Shown in pieces: positions 48,001 to 61,645 of a stretch of DNA of 64,000 bases. The stretch comes from Anisakis pegreffii (taxonomy: Eukaryota > Nematoda > Chromadorea > Rhabditida > Anisakidae): contig JAPYMA010000100.1 in the NCBI GenBank assembly GCA_035041965.1, positions 205,909 through 269,908 on the forward strand, in the 5' to 3' direction. Numbering within the stretch: the first letter of the stretch is position 1; every line of letters starts with the position of its first letter. The position numbers and the translations under genes are program-made. The notes below the pieces were generated by a model. It was given only the letters and a program-made list of their open reading frames with translations. It was not told where the DNA came from and ran no database searches.

Positions 48001-49128
48001 GTTTATTAGGAGGTTTATTCAATGTGATCTGATTCTCTTTCCAGTTGATTACGATTTAATCACGGAAAATGTGTGAGTGATTCAGTTAGCGTTTGAATAT
48101 ATCCGTAGCGCTCTGCAGCAAATATGAGTGACGCTCCATATAACAACTTTTAACTCAAAAATTCGCTTTGAGCCATCAAGTATTTCATTATTTGTCATTT
48201 CTAACGTATTTGCTCTTCATTCATAAGGAAAGTTCATTTTAAAACGAACAACCATATTCAATGCAGAGATGTCATCAAGTGAACCTTCCTCATCAATATT
48301 TCAATATTCCATTAACAATAAGCGATAAGCTGTGAAAATTGTAGTCAAGTTGCATCCCGTATAGTTGATCATTTAACACAACCAATGCGTTGTCTACATA
48401 TGGATGAAAGTGAGTATGTGTCAATGAAAGCAGTCGCTTTATTCGATCCATGTAAGTTACTTGACCGGTTGATTATTCATTTTCGAAATTTCACTTTGAT
48501 ACTCTAAAAGATTGCCTAGCACGTCAAATTTGTGTCTAATCAACGACTGACTGGATGAAATTAAATTTGAATGTTTCAAACATCCCCAAAGGAATATCTG
48601 AATTTTAGTGGTAAAAGGAGTGGAAAATTACTCCACAACAATAGAACGAATACGGCAACAAGTTTTATGTGCACTCGAAAATCACGTTACGAAGGTAGTA
48701 TTTTACATCCTTTACCAAATTATTAAACTCTCTTTTCAAATTTATCAGCATATTTATTTTCAATTCACATGCTACTATTAGCAAATCAAATAAACTGAAA
48801 TTGATGCCCACTCAAAGAAGCAATATCATCGTCATGCTATTGACGCATCAGTCGGAAACTTAGTTTCTGAACCCAAGCTATCACTCATTCGAGAAATTAG
48901 CTTCAAGCAGAGGTTTTGCGTTTAAAGACAACCTGCCTTTAGGTGTCACCATACCGTGACATGCCTCAAAGATTGGCGAAACTCCTACTTTTGTTACCGC
49001 CAATATTGGCGATTGCTCGTGATCTTGTGGAAGATGTTCAACTGTGTAAACTGTTCGGATTAGCGAATGTGGACAGTTTGATGCAGGAATTACTGCTGCC
49101 AGACGACACCGAATCAATCAGCTCGTAG
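45095..49128 (+). CDS. HNF4-type nuclear hormone receptor, about 336 aa
   Basis: A ligand-type transcription factor acting in the nucleus. Exons: 45095-45185, 45430-45504, 47019-47176, 47387-47613, 47916-47996, 48345-48451, 48609-48694 and 48943-49128, all in frame. The zinc-finger DNA-binding domain (residues 9-75) has all eight Cys: C9, C12, C26, C29, then C45, C51, C61, C64. The P-box CDGCKG and the hinge [10 protein letters not shown] are typical of HNF4. The ligand-binding domain contains [28 protein letters not shown] and [12 protein letters not shown], and ends in the AF-2 helix [12 protein letters not shown]. The protein ends 8 residues after AF-2, so the long F domain of vertebrate HNF4 is missing. 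The start is the first ATG before the zinc finger; upstream alternative first exons are possible. Nematodes have large expansions of HNF4-derived receptors, so the exact orthologue is not assigned. Confidence 0.92.
46034..46714. mobile_element. Fold-back element with tRNA-like arms, inside receptor intron 2
   Basis: The outer 24-bp arms (46,034-46,057 and 46,691-46,714) are inverted repeats. Next to each arm is a tRNA-like sequence: 46,067-46,137 on + (TAGGTAGTGCGC, then CTCAGGTCTGAAG and GGTTTTGATCC, resembling A box, anticodon arm and B box) and 46,448-46,495 plus 46,671-46,690 on -. The right copy is split by a second insertion at 46,494-46,670. The arms resemble an elongator tRNA-Met. This looks like a tRNA-derived SINE present as an inverted pair. 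Confidence 0.6.
46494..46670. mobile_element. Short inserted element of the TCCGAC family
   Basis: Begins TAGTGATGGCATCCGAC and ends with CCATCCACTA, so the ends are approximate inverted repeats. ATCCAC occurs directly on both sides (46,488-46,493 and 46,671-46,676), consistent with a target duplication. It interrupts the right tRNA-like arm of the surrounding fold-back element. It is related in sequence to the element at 53.5-53.9 kb. Confidence 0.55.
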
Positions 49129-52100
49129 CAGTCAACCTCTGAAACTGTTGATATCACCAGCTGATTGCATCTACTGACTCGCTTCAACCCACACTTCCAT
49201 CCAAATTTAATGTAAATTGACTTTTTGTATATGGGAAACATAAAATTGCACTACTATCATTCCATTACATTACGAGCAGTCAACTGAACAACGCTGAATT
49301 GGCAATTAATAAGATTTGATTTAATGCGTGTGAAAGCGATTCGAAAAACGAACGGTAATCGTTGAAACACTGTTTTGAATGATTCCAATGACGAAGAATA
49401 AACTGGTAAAAGAGGTAAGAGGATAGCAGCAAAGCAGAAAGAGTACAACAATCAGCTTTTTGCTCACAATCAAATAACTGATCAGATGAGCTGCACTACT
49501 GACAATGAGCAATAAATCAACATTTTGTGCGAACTGAAATCATTATTATATTCATTAATGATGCAAACTGAGCGACACTGATGATTTATCATTTATAATG
49601 AAGAAATCTGACAACGACATTATAAGAACACATTAAAAGGGAAAGTGAACAATTCTATTCGAAAAGTGACAGAGATGAACCATCAGTGATGGAAAATCGA
49701 TTGAAATAACAACGAAATAATGAAATCGACCTGTTCTGATGGTATGGTTGCGGAACGTGCAGCAACGTAAGCCAGATCAGTAGCAGTGACAGAAAATGAC
49801 TTTCGAAAAGGATTATCAAAAGACTGCAGACATAATTTACGAAGTTATTTTCCTAAAACATCAACTACTCTGACATCCTCTTTCATTATCAAAATCAGTA
49901 GCTGATAACATACAGCATATAGTGATTTAGTTTTCAAGGTTTCAACGTACCGCAAAATTTAAATATTCAATCACCTGCTCGCTTTAATTTCGATTCTTTC
50001 TATTCCAAATGATATCAACTGATGATAGATGGTCAATGACAAGCTCTAATTTGCAAGCCAATACAAATGACATTATGAAACCACACTTAAGTGACCGTAT
50101 AACTCAGTGATTCTCATAGGGGGTGGACGGGGGGAGGGGGGAACAACCCATTTTGGGTATTTTGGGGATATCGGGCGGGGAGGTAATGGGGTCGGGTAAA
50201 GAAATTAATATTTCGCGCAGTTGTTATGTTATGATAGCACGTCATTGTGGTTTTTTCACTTGGGTATGTCAACGGCGGCCTACCACATCGTGAAAAGGAG
50301 TAATGGAGAGCCCAAGCGTGAGAACCACTAGTACAACTGGAATATAAAGTATGGTGAAGGTTGATAAGGTAAAGTTGTTAAAAACAACTTCGACCCTACT
50401 TATCGAACGAATTTTGCAATAATTAGTTCCATTTAAGCAACCCTTCAACGCGAAGAACAAACTGACGAATCCACGCAATGAAACAAACATGAGACATCAC
50501 ATGAATGAAAAGCAATCATACGTGTAGCTTCGAATGCATCAAAATAAAATAAATATTCACTTATATGATCATTATGACCAGAGAGTATCAAGAGCGTTTT
50601 CTATCCACAAGGTACCATACTGTACAAAGGATAGGTGGAAACGCTTGATGAAAGTGAACGCTGACATGCAAACGAACTAAATAATGTTCAGAACCGAGCC
50701 TACGGCTAGCTGTAAATAACAAGCGTTCAGCGCTCACGTACAACCAGAAGAAGAGGAAGCCATACATGATATTTTGGAAACCTATGTATCAGGCCGCTTC
50801 AAAGATACGACATATATCATATAAATGTGTCACATCCACAATTAACTCTGCTGATCCTTCCTGAGAAGGATCAGTGATACGGAACGACTGAGTACATATT
50901 ACAGATGAATCTGGACTCAAATCGGTAACTAGAACCACAGATTGGGACTTATGTCGAAAAAAACGCACGTTGAAAAGAATCCTTACAAACTTCCAATCCT
51001 GTGCTGTACGTTAGCAAATTTATACAATAAATAGCAATACATTACAGTTAGATTAGATTTTTATCGTTTGTCACGTAAGCAAATTAAATATTTCAAAGCA
51101 GTGGAATGAGCACGTTGAAACGAGGATACTGAAATAAGATAAAATGGAAGAAATGTACAGCAACAGTTCATTACTTTAGGAAATAACCGTAACTGGAGAG
51201 ACTGGATTATAACAGATGTGATTCGTTTCTCGTTCGTTCATTCGTTCAAGACCACAGCTCATTTGGTAGACACCAGGATCTGACATGCCTAAATGTATTT
51301 TGATCTACAAAAATATTTGTTCTTTTCTGAAAGTTCAAAAAATAACTGATGAAAACAAATTCTCCTTAATTGCCTCAGCCTTTCTTAATTTTCGAGTTTT
51401 CACAACCAATAATAGTGAAAATAATCATTGAGTTTCTATACAAACCAGGTTAAATCAAATTCTGCAAATTTAATCCACCCCTGAAATCGCTCATAAAACT
51501 TGAATGCTTAAAATTGATTATTTCCTAAAATGATACGAGATTCACATCATTACTTTGAAATAGATCATTCTCTACCACTGGCAATATTTAAATAGAAATA
51601 GAATATGGCAACAATTATAAATTAGGAACTGAAAATATTTCACGGGAGAAACGACGATCAATTTTCATCTAAAGAATAATGTAGATGAATGTAGTCAACC
51701 GTAGTATAATGAATCGTAACTAAATCTTAAAACCTTCTATACAAAGATACGAGTAAGTGAAGAGAATAAAGGCCTCAGAGTTGACTAAATGGTAAAGAAC
51801 AATCGGGATCTGATGTAAGACCATAAAAGCACCGGTATTTGAAGGAATTACGGTGATATGAGTAGTACAGTTGTAGTGTTTGTGCATGATCCTATAATGA
51901 TACCGCTTCGAAAATATCACTGTTGACAATAAACGTTTTGAAAACACTTGACTTATATCCGAAAATAAAAAATCGTACTTCTAACAGCAATCATATGAAT
52001 AAATAGATGCGAAATTTAGAAACACTATTAAATTTAGTAAGACACGTTCAAACACTACTTAATGACATTGAAGCTGTACGAAACAACCGGCTAGAACGTT

Positions 52101-52157
52101 TCTATTCACAGTAATCTGGATGTAAATACTATTACATGACAGATATTTTTTTACAAA
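49129..52157. other. Intergenic between the receptor and the PDCD6-like gene (convergent)
   Basis: AT-rich; contains the hAT MITE at 50.1 kb. No gene recognised. Confidence 0.55.
50105..50330. mobile_element. hAT-type MITE, 226 bp
   Basis: The ends CAGTGATTCTCA and TGAGAACCACTA are inverted, and the 8 bp on each side are GTATAACT and GTACAACT (7 of 8 equal). The left part is G-rich (GGACGGGGGGAGGGGGG). The right part is shared, reversed, with 28.5-28.75 kb. Ends and duplication length fit hAT MITEs. Confidence 0.8.
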
Positions 52158-53130
<973 letters not shown>

Positions 53131-53497
53131 TTACTTCAGCTGTGAAAACTGTCTTCATATCATCTTAGTACCTCGAAAATGACAAAAAAAAGATAAATAA
53201 CTTAGATGACTAGCAACAGAAAACAATTTAGTCTGCATCAAAACTCCAGACAGACTCTTCCCGATTCCCAACACCGAATGATTGTCATGCTACTATCATG
53301 ACTCATCTTGGTTACTTGATGAGACCACATTCAACTACACGGACAATCTAATTCAAATACTCGATGCAAGAGGTGCAGGTACAAAAAATGTCCGTTTGAA
53401 AATTAATGACCACTTGGACAAGCTACGAGCAAGCATACAATCTCAAGTGCCTTTAAAATCGCTCGTTGAATTTTGAAACGTGAGGGTATAGTAGAAC

Positions 53498-53865
53498 TTT
53501 GTGATGACATTTGAGCAAAATTTCTTCACATCGGTCGGAATCCGATCGACATGAAATTTCATCATTCCGGCAATCGCATTTCCGACCGACTATAGGAACT
53601 GCACGGTCAGAATCCGACAGAACTGACTTTTGAGTTTCCGACTGACGAAATTGTTCGGTCAGAATCTGAACGAATTGACATTACAACATTCCGACAGTCG
53701 GAATTTCGATCAACTGTCAAAATTGTACCGTCGGAATCTGACCGAATTAACATTTTGAATTTCCGACAGTCGGAATTCCAACCTACCTTCCAAATGTCAG
53801 AATTCCAACCGAAATTGTTGGATTTTGATTTTTTCGGGCGACCGTCAGTCGGATGCTATGATTAG
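53498..53865. mobile_element. TCCGAC-family element with internal tandem repeats
   Basis: The left end TTGTGATGACATTTGAG and the reversed right end CTAATCATAGCATCCGACTG match the left end of the element at 46,494. The interior has about six degenerate units built on CCGACAGTCGGAATT and GGTCAGAATCTGACCG, each partly palindromic. No coding capacity. Confidence 0.6.
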
Positions 53866-54305
53866 TTCAAATGTAATGAATTTAATATGTGACACATGCG
53901 TGTTCGACTTAAACTGAGTGTATTGCTTTCGTGAATAAATACAGATACAGCAACAGTTGCATCGTTCAACAGAAATAATCGCGTGAATCTCATTCAGTGC
54001 TAGATATCAGTCATACATTTTTGTACGTCATGTGATTACAATTTCATCGTTGAACATTCATTTGATAGGAGGGCAGTCAATATATAATATTTTATAAATT
54101 ACGTTTATTTGACTGAAATTGTGTCATAATCTTTTACTTTTTAGCTTAACAGTGATGTTGATCATCATAATTGCGGAGAAACATGCTCTCACTAAGCAAT
54201 CAAAACGAGCAGATAAGTGGTATCGAAGTGAAGGAAAATACGAGAGAACGAAAATCTTCTGATGATATCGCATAAATTCATTCTTTTGCTGAAATCAGCA
54301 ATTTC

Positions 54306-54870
54306 TTGGTAATAATGACAACACGAAGTGGTTTACGAATTTTTAATAGTCCGATTGTTCACGTTTCGCATTATCATTTATCTAAAAACAATTCAGGACC
54401 TCCGAAATCAAAAGATGTGATATTCTCTCGTATGCTTCGGTTGAGAGAGCAACGAGATTTCTTGGAAATCGAAGAAAATACTGCATAAGATATCCTCGAG
54501 AGACATCGTAATGTGATGTATCTTTACAGTGATCAATTATTCATTGTAACAGAACGATCAAGTAGAATCCGTCAAAACTCTTATGTTTATCAGCCAGAGC
54601 TCAAAAACAGAATCCAGAATGGCAGTAATAGTATGTAGTTGCTGATGAATTGAACTCAACACCAAACTGGAAGTTTTCAACGATCATTCTCAAGCATCTA
54701 CTCAAATTCAAAATCAAGTTTTAGAAATTAAAATTCAGCCTTCTGATATTCGTATCCATCGAATCGCTATCGTTGCTAATGACATGTATTTGGCCACACA
54801 AATTCGCAACTGCAACATTTTCGTGTATCTCTTGGGAATAGGTAATTCATTTCAGGTTCCATGTACTCTT
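54306..54870 (+). pseudogene. Possible broken PROPPIN/WIPI-like (ATG18 family) fragment
   Basis: Several plus-strand stretches read like parts of a WD-repeat PROPPIN but with stops between them: SGLRIFNSPIVHVSH near 54,324; VMYLYSDQLFIVTE and SYVYQPELKN at 54,510-54,600; and IRIHRIAIVANDMYLATQIR then CNIFVYLLG at 54,750-54,840. The order matches the order of such motifs in WIPI/ATG18 proteins. Stops (for example TAA at 54,486-54,488) and lack of clean splice sites argue that it is not an intact gene. The match is from memory of the family and weak. Confidence 0.27.
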
Positions 54871-57235
54871 AGGTTTGCCATACATCTAGGGCATCTCATG
54901 GCACCATCCGACAGAAGAAAATTCTAGTTTGTGGGAACAGTATACATGCCAATGATGGATACTCTGTCGTTTTTGAGATACAGCTAATTCAATGAAAAAC
55001 CAAAATCATTATGCATGATCTCATGATAACCAATGCGATTGATTATTTTGATAGCGCAAAACGAGAGTACATCATAATATCAAGTAATAATTGGTAAGAT
55101 ACATTTCAAGTTCGCAAACTTATTCAGGATTCTCATGCTTTTGATAGTGCTGCTGATTTTCATCAATTTCGCTGTGAATTCTCATTACTTATGGGCATTT
55201 CTGGTCAATCTTCCTTTCAATTCTCCCATTCTTTCCGCAGTGTCGTATTGCTGTTAGTTATAGATCAGTGCACGATCAACTGTAATAAAGCCATTCAAAC
55301 AGCGATATGGCCCGGCTTGACAGCATCTCTGAAAATGACCAAAAGTTCGTTGCAGCGATTGAGAAAACGACCGAAAAGTTGGAAATGAAATTGAGAAAGA
55401 AACCAAAAATGCCTATAGAAAATGCGAGTTCTTACTGGAACTCAAGAAAGAATGAGATGAAATCAGCAGTGCTACCGAACGATGCAAACATCAAAACTGC
55501 AACGTTGATATTGATTTACTGAATGTAATTCAACGTGCGCTGAAATAATGAGATGCGAAGTAACAAAAGTATGAGGCTGATGAGAATACCTACGTTTATG
55601 AGAGATGTTGCGGCCATTTGGGGCAGCGACGTCACCCCATAGGGCAAATGCTCATCATTTCACTGAATAGCAGGAACATCTCAGGTACTTTTTAGATTCG
55701 ATGGCTCCAGTCACATTTCCAAACGGCTCATCCTTATTACAGTATGATCACATACCAACATTTGATTTTTATACGAGGCTGAATCTTTAAAAATTCAAAT
55801 ATCCAGCTAACAATATATACCCTCCATAAAGTAGATCTCATTTTCTATTATATAAGATGAATATGTGAATCATAAGCAAGCTGAGTGAAGTTGAGGGTAT
55901 AGGTCAATTGAAAATGATGTATGTGACAATTATAGAAAATAGCAATTTAATTAGATGGAACGAGATGTAATTATTACAGGATAATGAATCACAAGAGATC
56001 TTATTTTTTTCATGACAACATACATACTTTTTATAAACCAGAAATCTTGATCTGTAAGATGTACCTCTCGAAATGTAATGTCTGATATTTCTCGCGACAG
56101 AGAATTTTTTCTTGTAAGTGAGGGCCCCGACTTCTCCTCTTATGCCATGACTTACATACCGAGAAGGCTTCAGTTAATGCTCGGTTGAAATCCGTTTCAA
56201 ATTGCTCGTGTTAACCGTCTTCAAGGATTTTAAAAAATTCTTTACTCTTATAAAATCGTACATGTGAGATGATTAAGCCACCTGTAACACTGTTAGGATT
56301 CTTAGGACTGGTGAATTTTGCTATGCGGTTATATTGCTTAGCTGTCACTTTCAAATGACTATTCATTTCATAACTGAAAGTGGAACAGAAATGTTTTGGA
56401 AGAAAGCATCCAACTGAAGAGCGCATATGTCCATAACCATGTATCACCAAAGGATGATGAGGGGAACGGAATGATTCCCGGTGGAAGTGCTGTCAGTGCG
56501 CTTTTTTGATGAAACAGTGATGATGCCGATTTTTTTTTGAGGAGGGACTGAACGATTCTCTCTCTTACTGCACCATTGGACTGAAGAAATCGCCCAGCAA
56601 AGGCAACATCCACTCCATGCATATGCAGTTAGCCAAATTAACCAAATCCTATTGCCGAATCTTTTCCATCGTTGATTCTTTTACAAACATATGTATGTAA
56701 ACGCTTGAATATATGTTTGGAAGAGCGATAAAATGCAATAAATAAATTGAATTTATGCGGAAGATAAAGAAGGCTCATTCAATTTTATGAGATTCGAATG
56801 AGCCATTTGCGACACTATATGCTGAATATTCGAATTCGCATGCATACACACCACTCCAAGGAGCATTATAGCACGTTAGCATTTCATCGCAGCCCAGGAA
56901 ACACAACACACAATACAACAACATCTTCATGCAGCACAAACTATGTAGCCACTAGCTAGGGCAAGAACAACAACGACTATTACTACAACTGCATGAAACA
57001 TTCTATTCATCACCCATCTATCAATATCTGTTCTCGATTCAGCCACTCGCATCATTCAACCAACCATATTCACATTCGCCTACTGTTCTTTATTCATCGT
57101 TATTTCAAACTTTTTAACACGTCGTCGACGATAAGCTTCAGTTTCATTTCTATATTCGTTAAATGACAAAGTCGGTCAGTCAGTAAGGCGTTTGCTTTAT
57201 CACTTGTGCGATCTAAGCCAATATTCAATAAAACA

Positions 57236-57598
57236 ATGTCAACGTCCGCTTTGATGCACACACCCACTCCTGAGCATCACGAATGTGTTGTTGATCTTAT
57301 ACTTCCGGAACGTACCAAAAGCAATCTTGCTTTATCATCAACCGAGCTCGAAATGCCTAATCAGGTCTTTTTCATTTCGATTCGTTTTCATCAATCCATT
57401 GCAGTATCTTTTTCTTTTATGTAGCACATGTGATCATTCCTTTTATACATTTACTTGTTTCAGTGAGCATCAAGTGACGCATTAATATGCTATCTTAACA
57501 AATTCGTTTTATTTCCACAATACACTTCACTGTTTATTAGTTATTGCCATAAGTATCATTCATTATTTCCCGACGTTTATTATGCAGCATTAACTAAA

Positions 57599-57662
<64 letters not shown>

Positions 57663-58600
57663 AATTACCCGATCTCTCAAGAGAATGAATCAGTCGACCA
57701 ATTGAAAAGAACTGGCAAACTTTGTTTTGAAAAATTCTATTTAATATTCGAAATTGAATGATGTCTGTGAATTATCTGACACTTCACGCTGTTCGATTTG
57801 AATTATGCCATGTCCAGTTCCAATAACCAATATTTCAAGCAGAGCGATCAATCAAATAATACAGCCAATAGTTATACTATCATCGATTTATGCATCTCTC
57901 CTCAGTGATGTTATGTTCTCCCCGGGGAAATCAAACCTTACATAACAAGGCCGCAGTGACCATACAAAGCTGATTAAAAAATGCTCATAAGAAAGTGCAA
58001 TTTGCATTGGAAATTTTCACTGAATCGAACTGAAAGCCGTCAAAAAATGGTGGGATGAATATTTGTTGCATTGACCTACCATATCCCAGCATCAATCTTA
58101 TCGCAATAAGTTTATCATATTTCGGAGCAATTCTCATCCTTCACTCAAATTCAACAATACTTTCTAATTTCATTAAGGAACGCAAACCAGAGGTAAAATT
58201 GTAACAATGAGTGATGCAATTAAATCAACCCAGCCTCAATAAGTTGAAAACGTAGGAACGTGTGCTAAACATGCAGATTACTTCAAATTAAAATTTTTAT
58301 ACCAATTAAAGTGGTATATGCCATTCTATTTGAAGCCGTTAAGGATACCTTACGAAATCTTACATCAGGATTTTAGATTTTGGGAACCGAATTTCATTAT
58401 TGAAATTGTGCCGTAAAAATTTTGAATGTGACAATTTGATTTACCCAATCAGGAGCACACTTCATCATTGTCCTAAATGCAACTTGTTTCAGGTTCGAAC
58501 CACGCATAAGCCAGTTGTGCTGATGCAAGCTCCAGTTGAATTTTTAACTCAACAATCCGAGGATATGTCTAAGCGAATGCACAATTTGTCAACAAGATGA
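57236..58600 (+). CDS. Possible small two-exon gene, 78 aa, unknown function
   Basis: Exon 57236-57364 starts at an ATG and reads MSTSALMHTPTPEHHECVVD onward to ELEMPNQ, ending at a CAG|GTCTTT donor. Exon 58493-58600 follows a good TTGTTTCAG acceptor and reads VRTTHKPVVLMQAPVEFLTQ, then SEDMSKRMHNLSTR and a TGA stop. Both are in phase 0 and have coding-like amino-acid composition. There is no signal peptide or membrane segment. A (TA)n tract lies in the intron. Additional exons could sit in between. I do not recognise the protein, and this model rests on splice-site fit alone. Confidence 0.45.
57602..57659. repeat. (AT)29 microsatellite
   Basis: 58 bp of uninterrupted AT dinucleotides, within the intron of the possible two-exon gene at 57.2-58.6 kb. 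Confidence 0.97.
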
Positions 58601-60247
58601 ATGGCATCAAGCGTGCAATGAAAAGTCAGAAAATACGATGAACAATTCTGAAAATATCAAAGTGGTGTGGAGCGATACCCTGAGTTGAAACATTCCAAAT
58701 GACGTTTGGAATTTGTATCTATGTAATTGTACCAATTTCAATTGCTAACCTATCAATTCAAGTCGAACTTTTCATCATTCAACTGTCTATCCCGGAATAT
58801 TCTATACATTTGAGATTGGGCTCGTAAGCAGCCACCAAAAGAGCTTGAAACCATTAGATTCTTTATCATACGATGCCATGAAAGTGTTGGTATCGGCTTG
58901 AGAGTCACTGGTTTTCAAAATATTTTTTCCACTGTTGGCCTCGATGAATATTCCGTTGATTCACTTTTTCCCCTGTAATCAACCATTTGCTGATGTTTTC
59001 TTTTTTAAAATGAATCATTTGCGCGCTTCTTTCATTCCAGAACATTGAATAGCTGTTTTTTGTTTATTTTACATAACGTGCTGTATTTTATGAGTTGATG
59101 CATTCAGATTTGATTTCGTTGTGACGTCAAGTCATTGAGAACAATTTTCAATGAAACATTCAATTGTATGCTGAAAAAAGTAGTTAATTCGTTCGACTGA
59201 TTTCATGAATAAAAATTCAGTTCCTTTAAAATTAGATGGAGCTCGATATCGCATTCATTTCTATCCTGCCTAAGCTTGACATAACATACTGTTTCACGAA
59301 ATTTATATTATTGATGAACGAAATATTACGCGGTGCTTTTCACCCATTCAATATGACGTCATACGGTAAATTTGATTTTTATAATATCTCATCTCATTAC
59401 AAAATGGACAATATGACTCGAGTGTATGAATGCTTTCAATAATTAGTTTCGTTCAGTTAACCAAATCTTCGACGAACTTCCGCATCGAATATGAAAAATA
59501 AACAAGGAAAGACTCCAAATTTACTTCATCTGAGTACAAGCCCTCTTTAAAAATGGATCAAAAGACTGATGTGATTCATTGGCATGACCAGTTTTACACG
59601 GTTTTATCTACCAAATGCTTACAAGCAAAAAAAGTACATCATATCGAAGCCCATAATACTTTACATCCATTCCTCATTTTATTGGTATAATTATGCTTCC
59701 ATCTCTGCTGGTACGTAAGAAAGTTCACCGATTACGTTAGTGGTCGATATTTATATGATGTTTTTCTTAACTTGCATAATCTCATATGTTCATTAGGTCT
59801 GTCAGCTGCTACACCATATAGCTTCCAAATGCATTCATTTGAAAATGCATAAGTCGCACAAATTTTCAATACATCTATAATGTAGTCTGCAGAATAGTTT
59901 GAAGAAATACAAATGACCCGACTTTACGCATCAATTGCTCAACCTAATGAACCATCATCAGCTACACCGCTTCACAACACAATATAAACAATGCAAATAT
60001 TTTTCGATTTGTATGATCGACCTATTGTCAAAAACGTCGTCTGAAAAAATGAAAAAAGCCCAAATACGGAAAACAACACAGACATGAAATCAAAAACAAA
60101 AAATCGTCATTGATTATTTTGACATAGTTGGAAAAGCAGCTACGCAAATTACAACTACTTGATTCTATGAAAAATTGTGTTTTCGGGAACTCGCAACTAA
60201 TAAAAGTTTTATTTTTACGAATCGAAATAAAATAAACAATAATTACG
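58601..60247. other. Intergenic, nothing recognised
   Basis: AT-rich with scattered short frames and no repeats of note. Confidence 0.5.
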
Positions 60248-60253
60248 TTTATT
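60248..60253 (-). promoter_or_regulatory. Poly(A) signal AATAAA for ATP synthase subunit g
   Basis: AATAAA on the minus strand, 63 bases beyond the stop codon of the subunit g gene, at the usual distance for a short nematode 3' UTR. Confidence 0.6.
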
Positions 60254-60315
60254 TATATTATCGCACACTACAATTTAGGAAACCAAGCATTGAAAAAATA
60301 CAACCCTAAACTTCT

Positions 60316-61331
60316 CTAAAAATTGTGCTTGTCTTCGATTTCCATCTGAGATGCTAATTTTCTGGTCTCCTTTGAGACGTATGTAGCCGGTACCAGATAA
60401 CCACAGATGTATCGTCGACCTATCATTTCGCCAACGAAGAACCAGAATATGACTTCCATAAAAACAGCCGAGTAAACCATCGCTTCCTTAAAGAAAAAAA
60501 AATAGAATACCAAATCCACAATCAACAAATCGATAGATGCACTGTCTAGCCAACCTGATCGCATGAAACAAGTAAAATTTATAATAACACTGAATGAAAA
60601 CCGATAATCGATGACATGAGAACAAAATACAACAAAATTACCTTTGATTGATAAAGTAGTGCAGCACACATTTCGCAGATCACCAAACAAAAATTCTGGC
60701 GCGGTAACTGAGAAACAAGTAGACTCATACAAACATAAATAAAATAAACCAAATAATAGTCGAATTAATGGAGCAACTAACTCGAACTGTGAGATTCTTA
60801 TAAGCTTTCGTGTTGATCGCATTCACCAACTGTTTGAATTCATTAACCACTAAAGGCCATTCTTTCGGTGTTGGTGGTGCCAATTCTTTCTTTGCAACTT
60901 CTTTCAGGATGGTAAAACGACGCGGAAACTAAAACATATATGTATTAAAAAGTTAAATGGATAGATATGCTCTACAAAACGATTATCAGCGCTTTCAAAA
61001 CAAGGTAAGGTTAATTTCTCAAAAAATGATAAGTTTGGGCCCGTTGAAGCACCTGTAATAATCGCAAAATGTTAGGTTTATGCGACAGGTCACATAACGT
61101 TTGGGTTATCTCCCTCCCCCATTCCCCAAACAAAACGCTTGTGTTTGGTTTTTAATCTTACACGAAAAGGCGAGAACTATTGCTCATAAGATGTGCATCC
61201 AAATGATGAATATATTCGACGCTGAGTTTGCATAATAAATTACAATGTACCTGTCTCGCCTGGTGTCGATATATATGCCCAGCCATATTGGCGAGCCTTT
61301 CCAACATATTGAGTTTTCTTGGAGTCGTCAT
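60316..61331 (-). CDS. ATP5MG: Mitochondrial ATP synthase subunit g, 132 aa
   Basis: Exons on the minus strand: 61331-61251 (MTTPRKLNMLERLANMAG...), 60928-60782 (KKELAPPTPKEWPLV...KAYKNLTVR) and 60486-60316 (EAMVYSAVFMEVIFWFFVGE...), all in phase 0. Subunit g is an inner-membrane subunit of the F1Fo ATP synthase needed for dimer formation and crista shape. The ELAPPTP block, the single C-terminal membrane helix and the GRRYICGYLVP tail are diagnostic. The helix keeps a GxxxG motif (GEMIG), known in yeast subunit g to matter for dimers. The length matches the family. A likely poly(A) signal lies 63 bp past the stop. Confidence 0.94.
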
Positions 61332-61588
61332 ACTCAAAATATTTCGCAATTATTATGTATTCCCAAATATAGGTAACCGATAAGGCGACTAATGGTTGCG
61401 GCAACAATTTCGAGAAAACATCCATTTGAACATTTAAATTATAACGTGGCATTAATCAAACAAAAGTAGTAGCCTAACATTATAAAAAACTGGTGACGGC
61501 GTTACAACTCTGTTAGCTGTGGAAATAATGAAGCAAAGACGCAGACTCATATTTGTACACATACATTACACTCAAGCTTAAGTCTGAC

Positions 61589-61645
61589 AGCACGGTAGTT
61601 GGAGTTTATCCATTCAGCCATGCACGGTATAAACTCCGGACCGTG
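61589..61645. repeat. Imperfect 20-bp stem hairpin
   Basis: CACGGTAGTTGGAGTTTATCC pairs with GGTATAAACTCCGGACCGTG across a short loop. No gene is associated with it. Confidence 0.6.

Noticed and set aside
48048..48075. Possible extra receptor exon DYDLITENV
   Set aside because: Joining exon 5 directly to 48,345 gives an alignment of the same length as HNF4; the extra exon does not fit any phase without a stop.
60316..60822. 168-codon minus-strand frame
   Set aside because: It reads through the second intron of the ATP synthase g gene; only its last 56 codons are coding.
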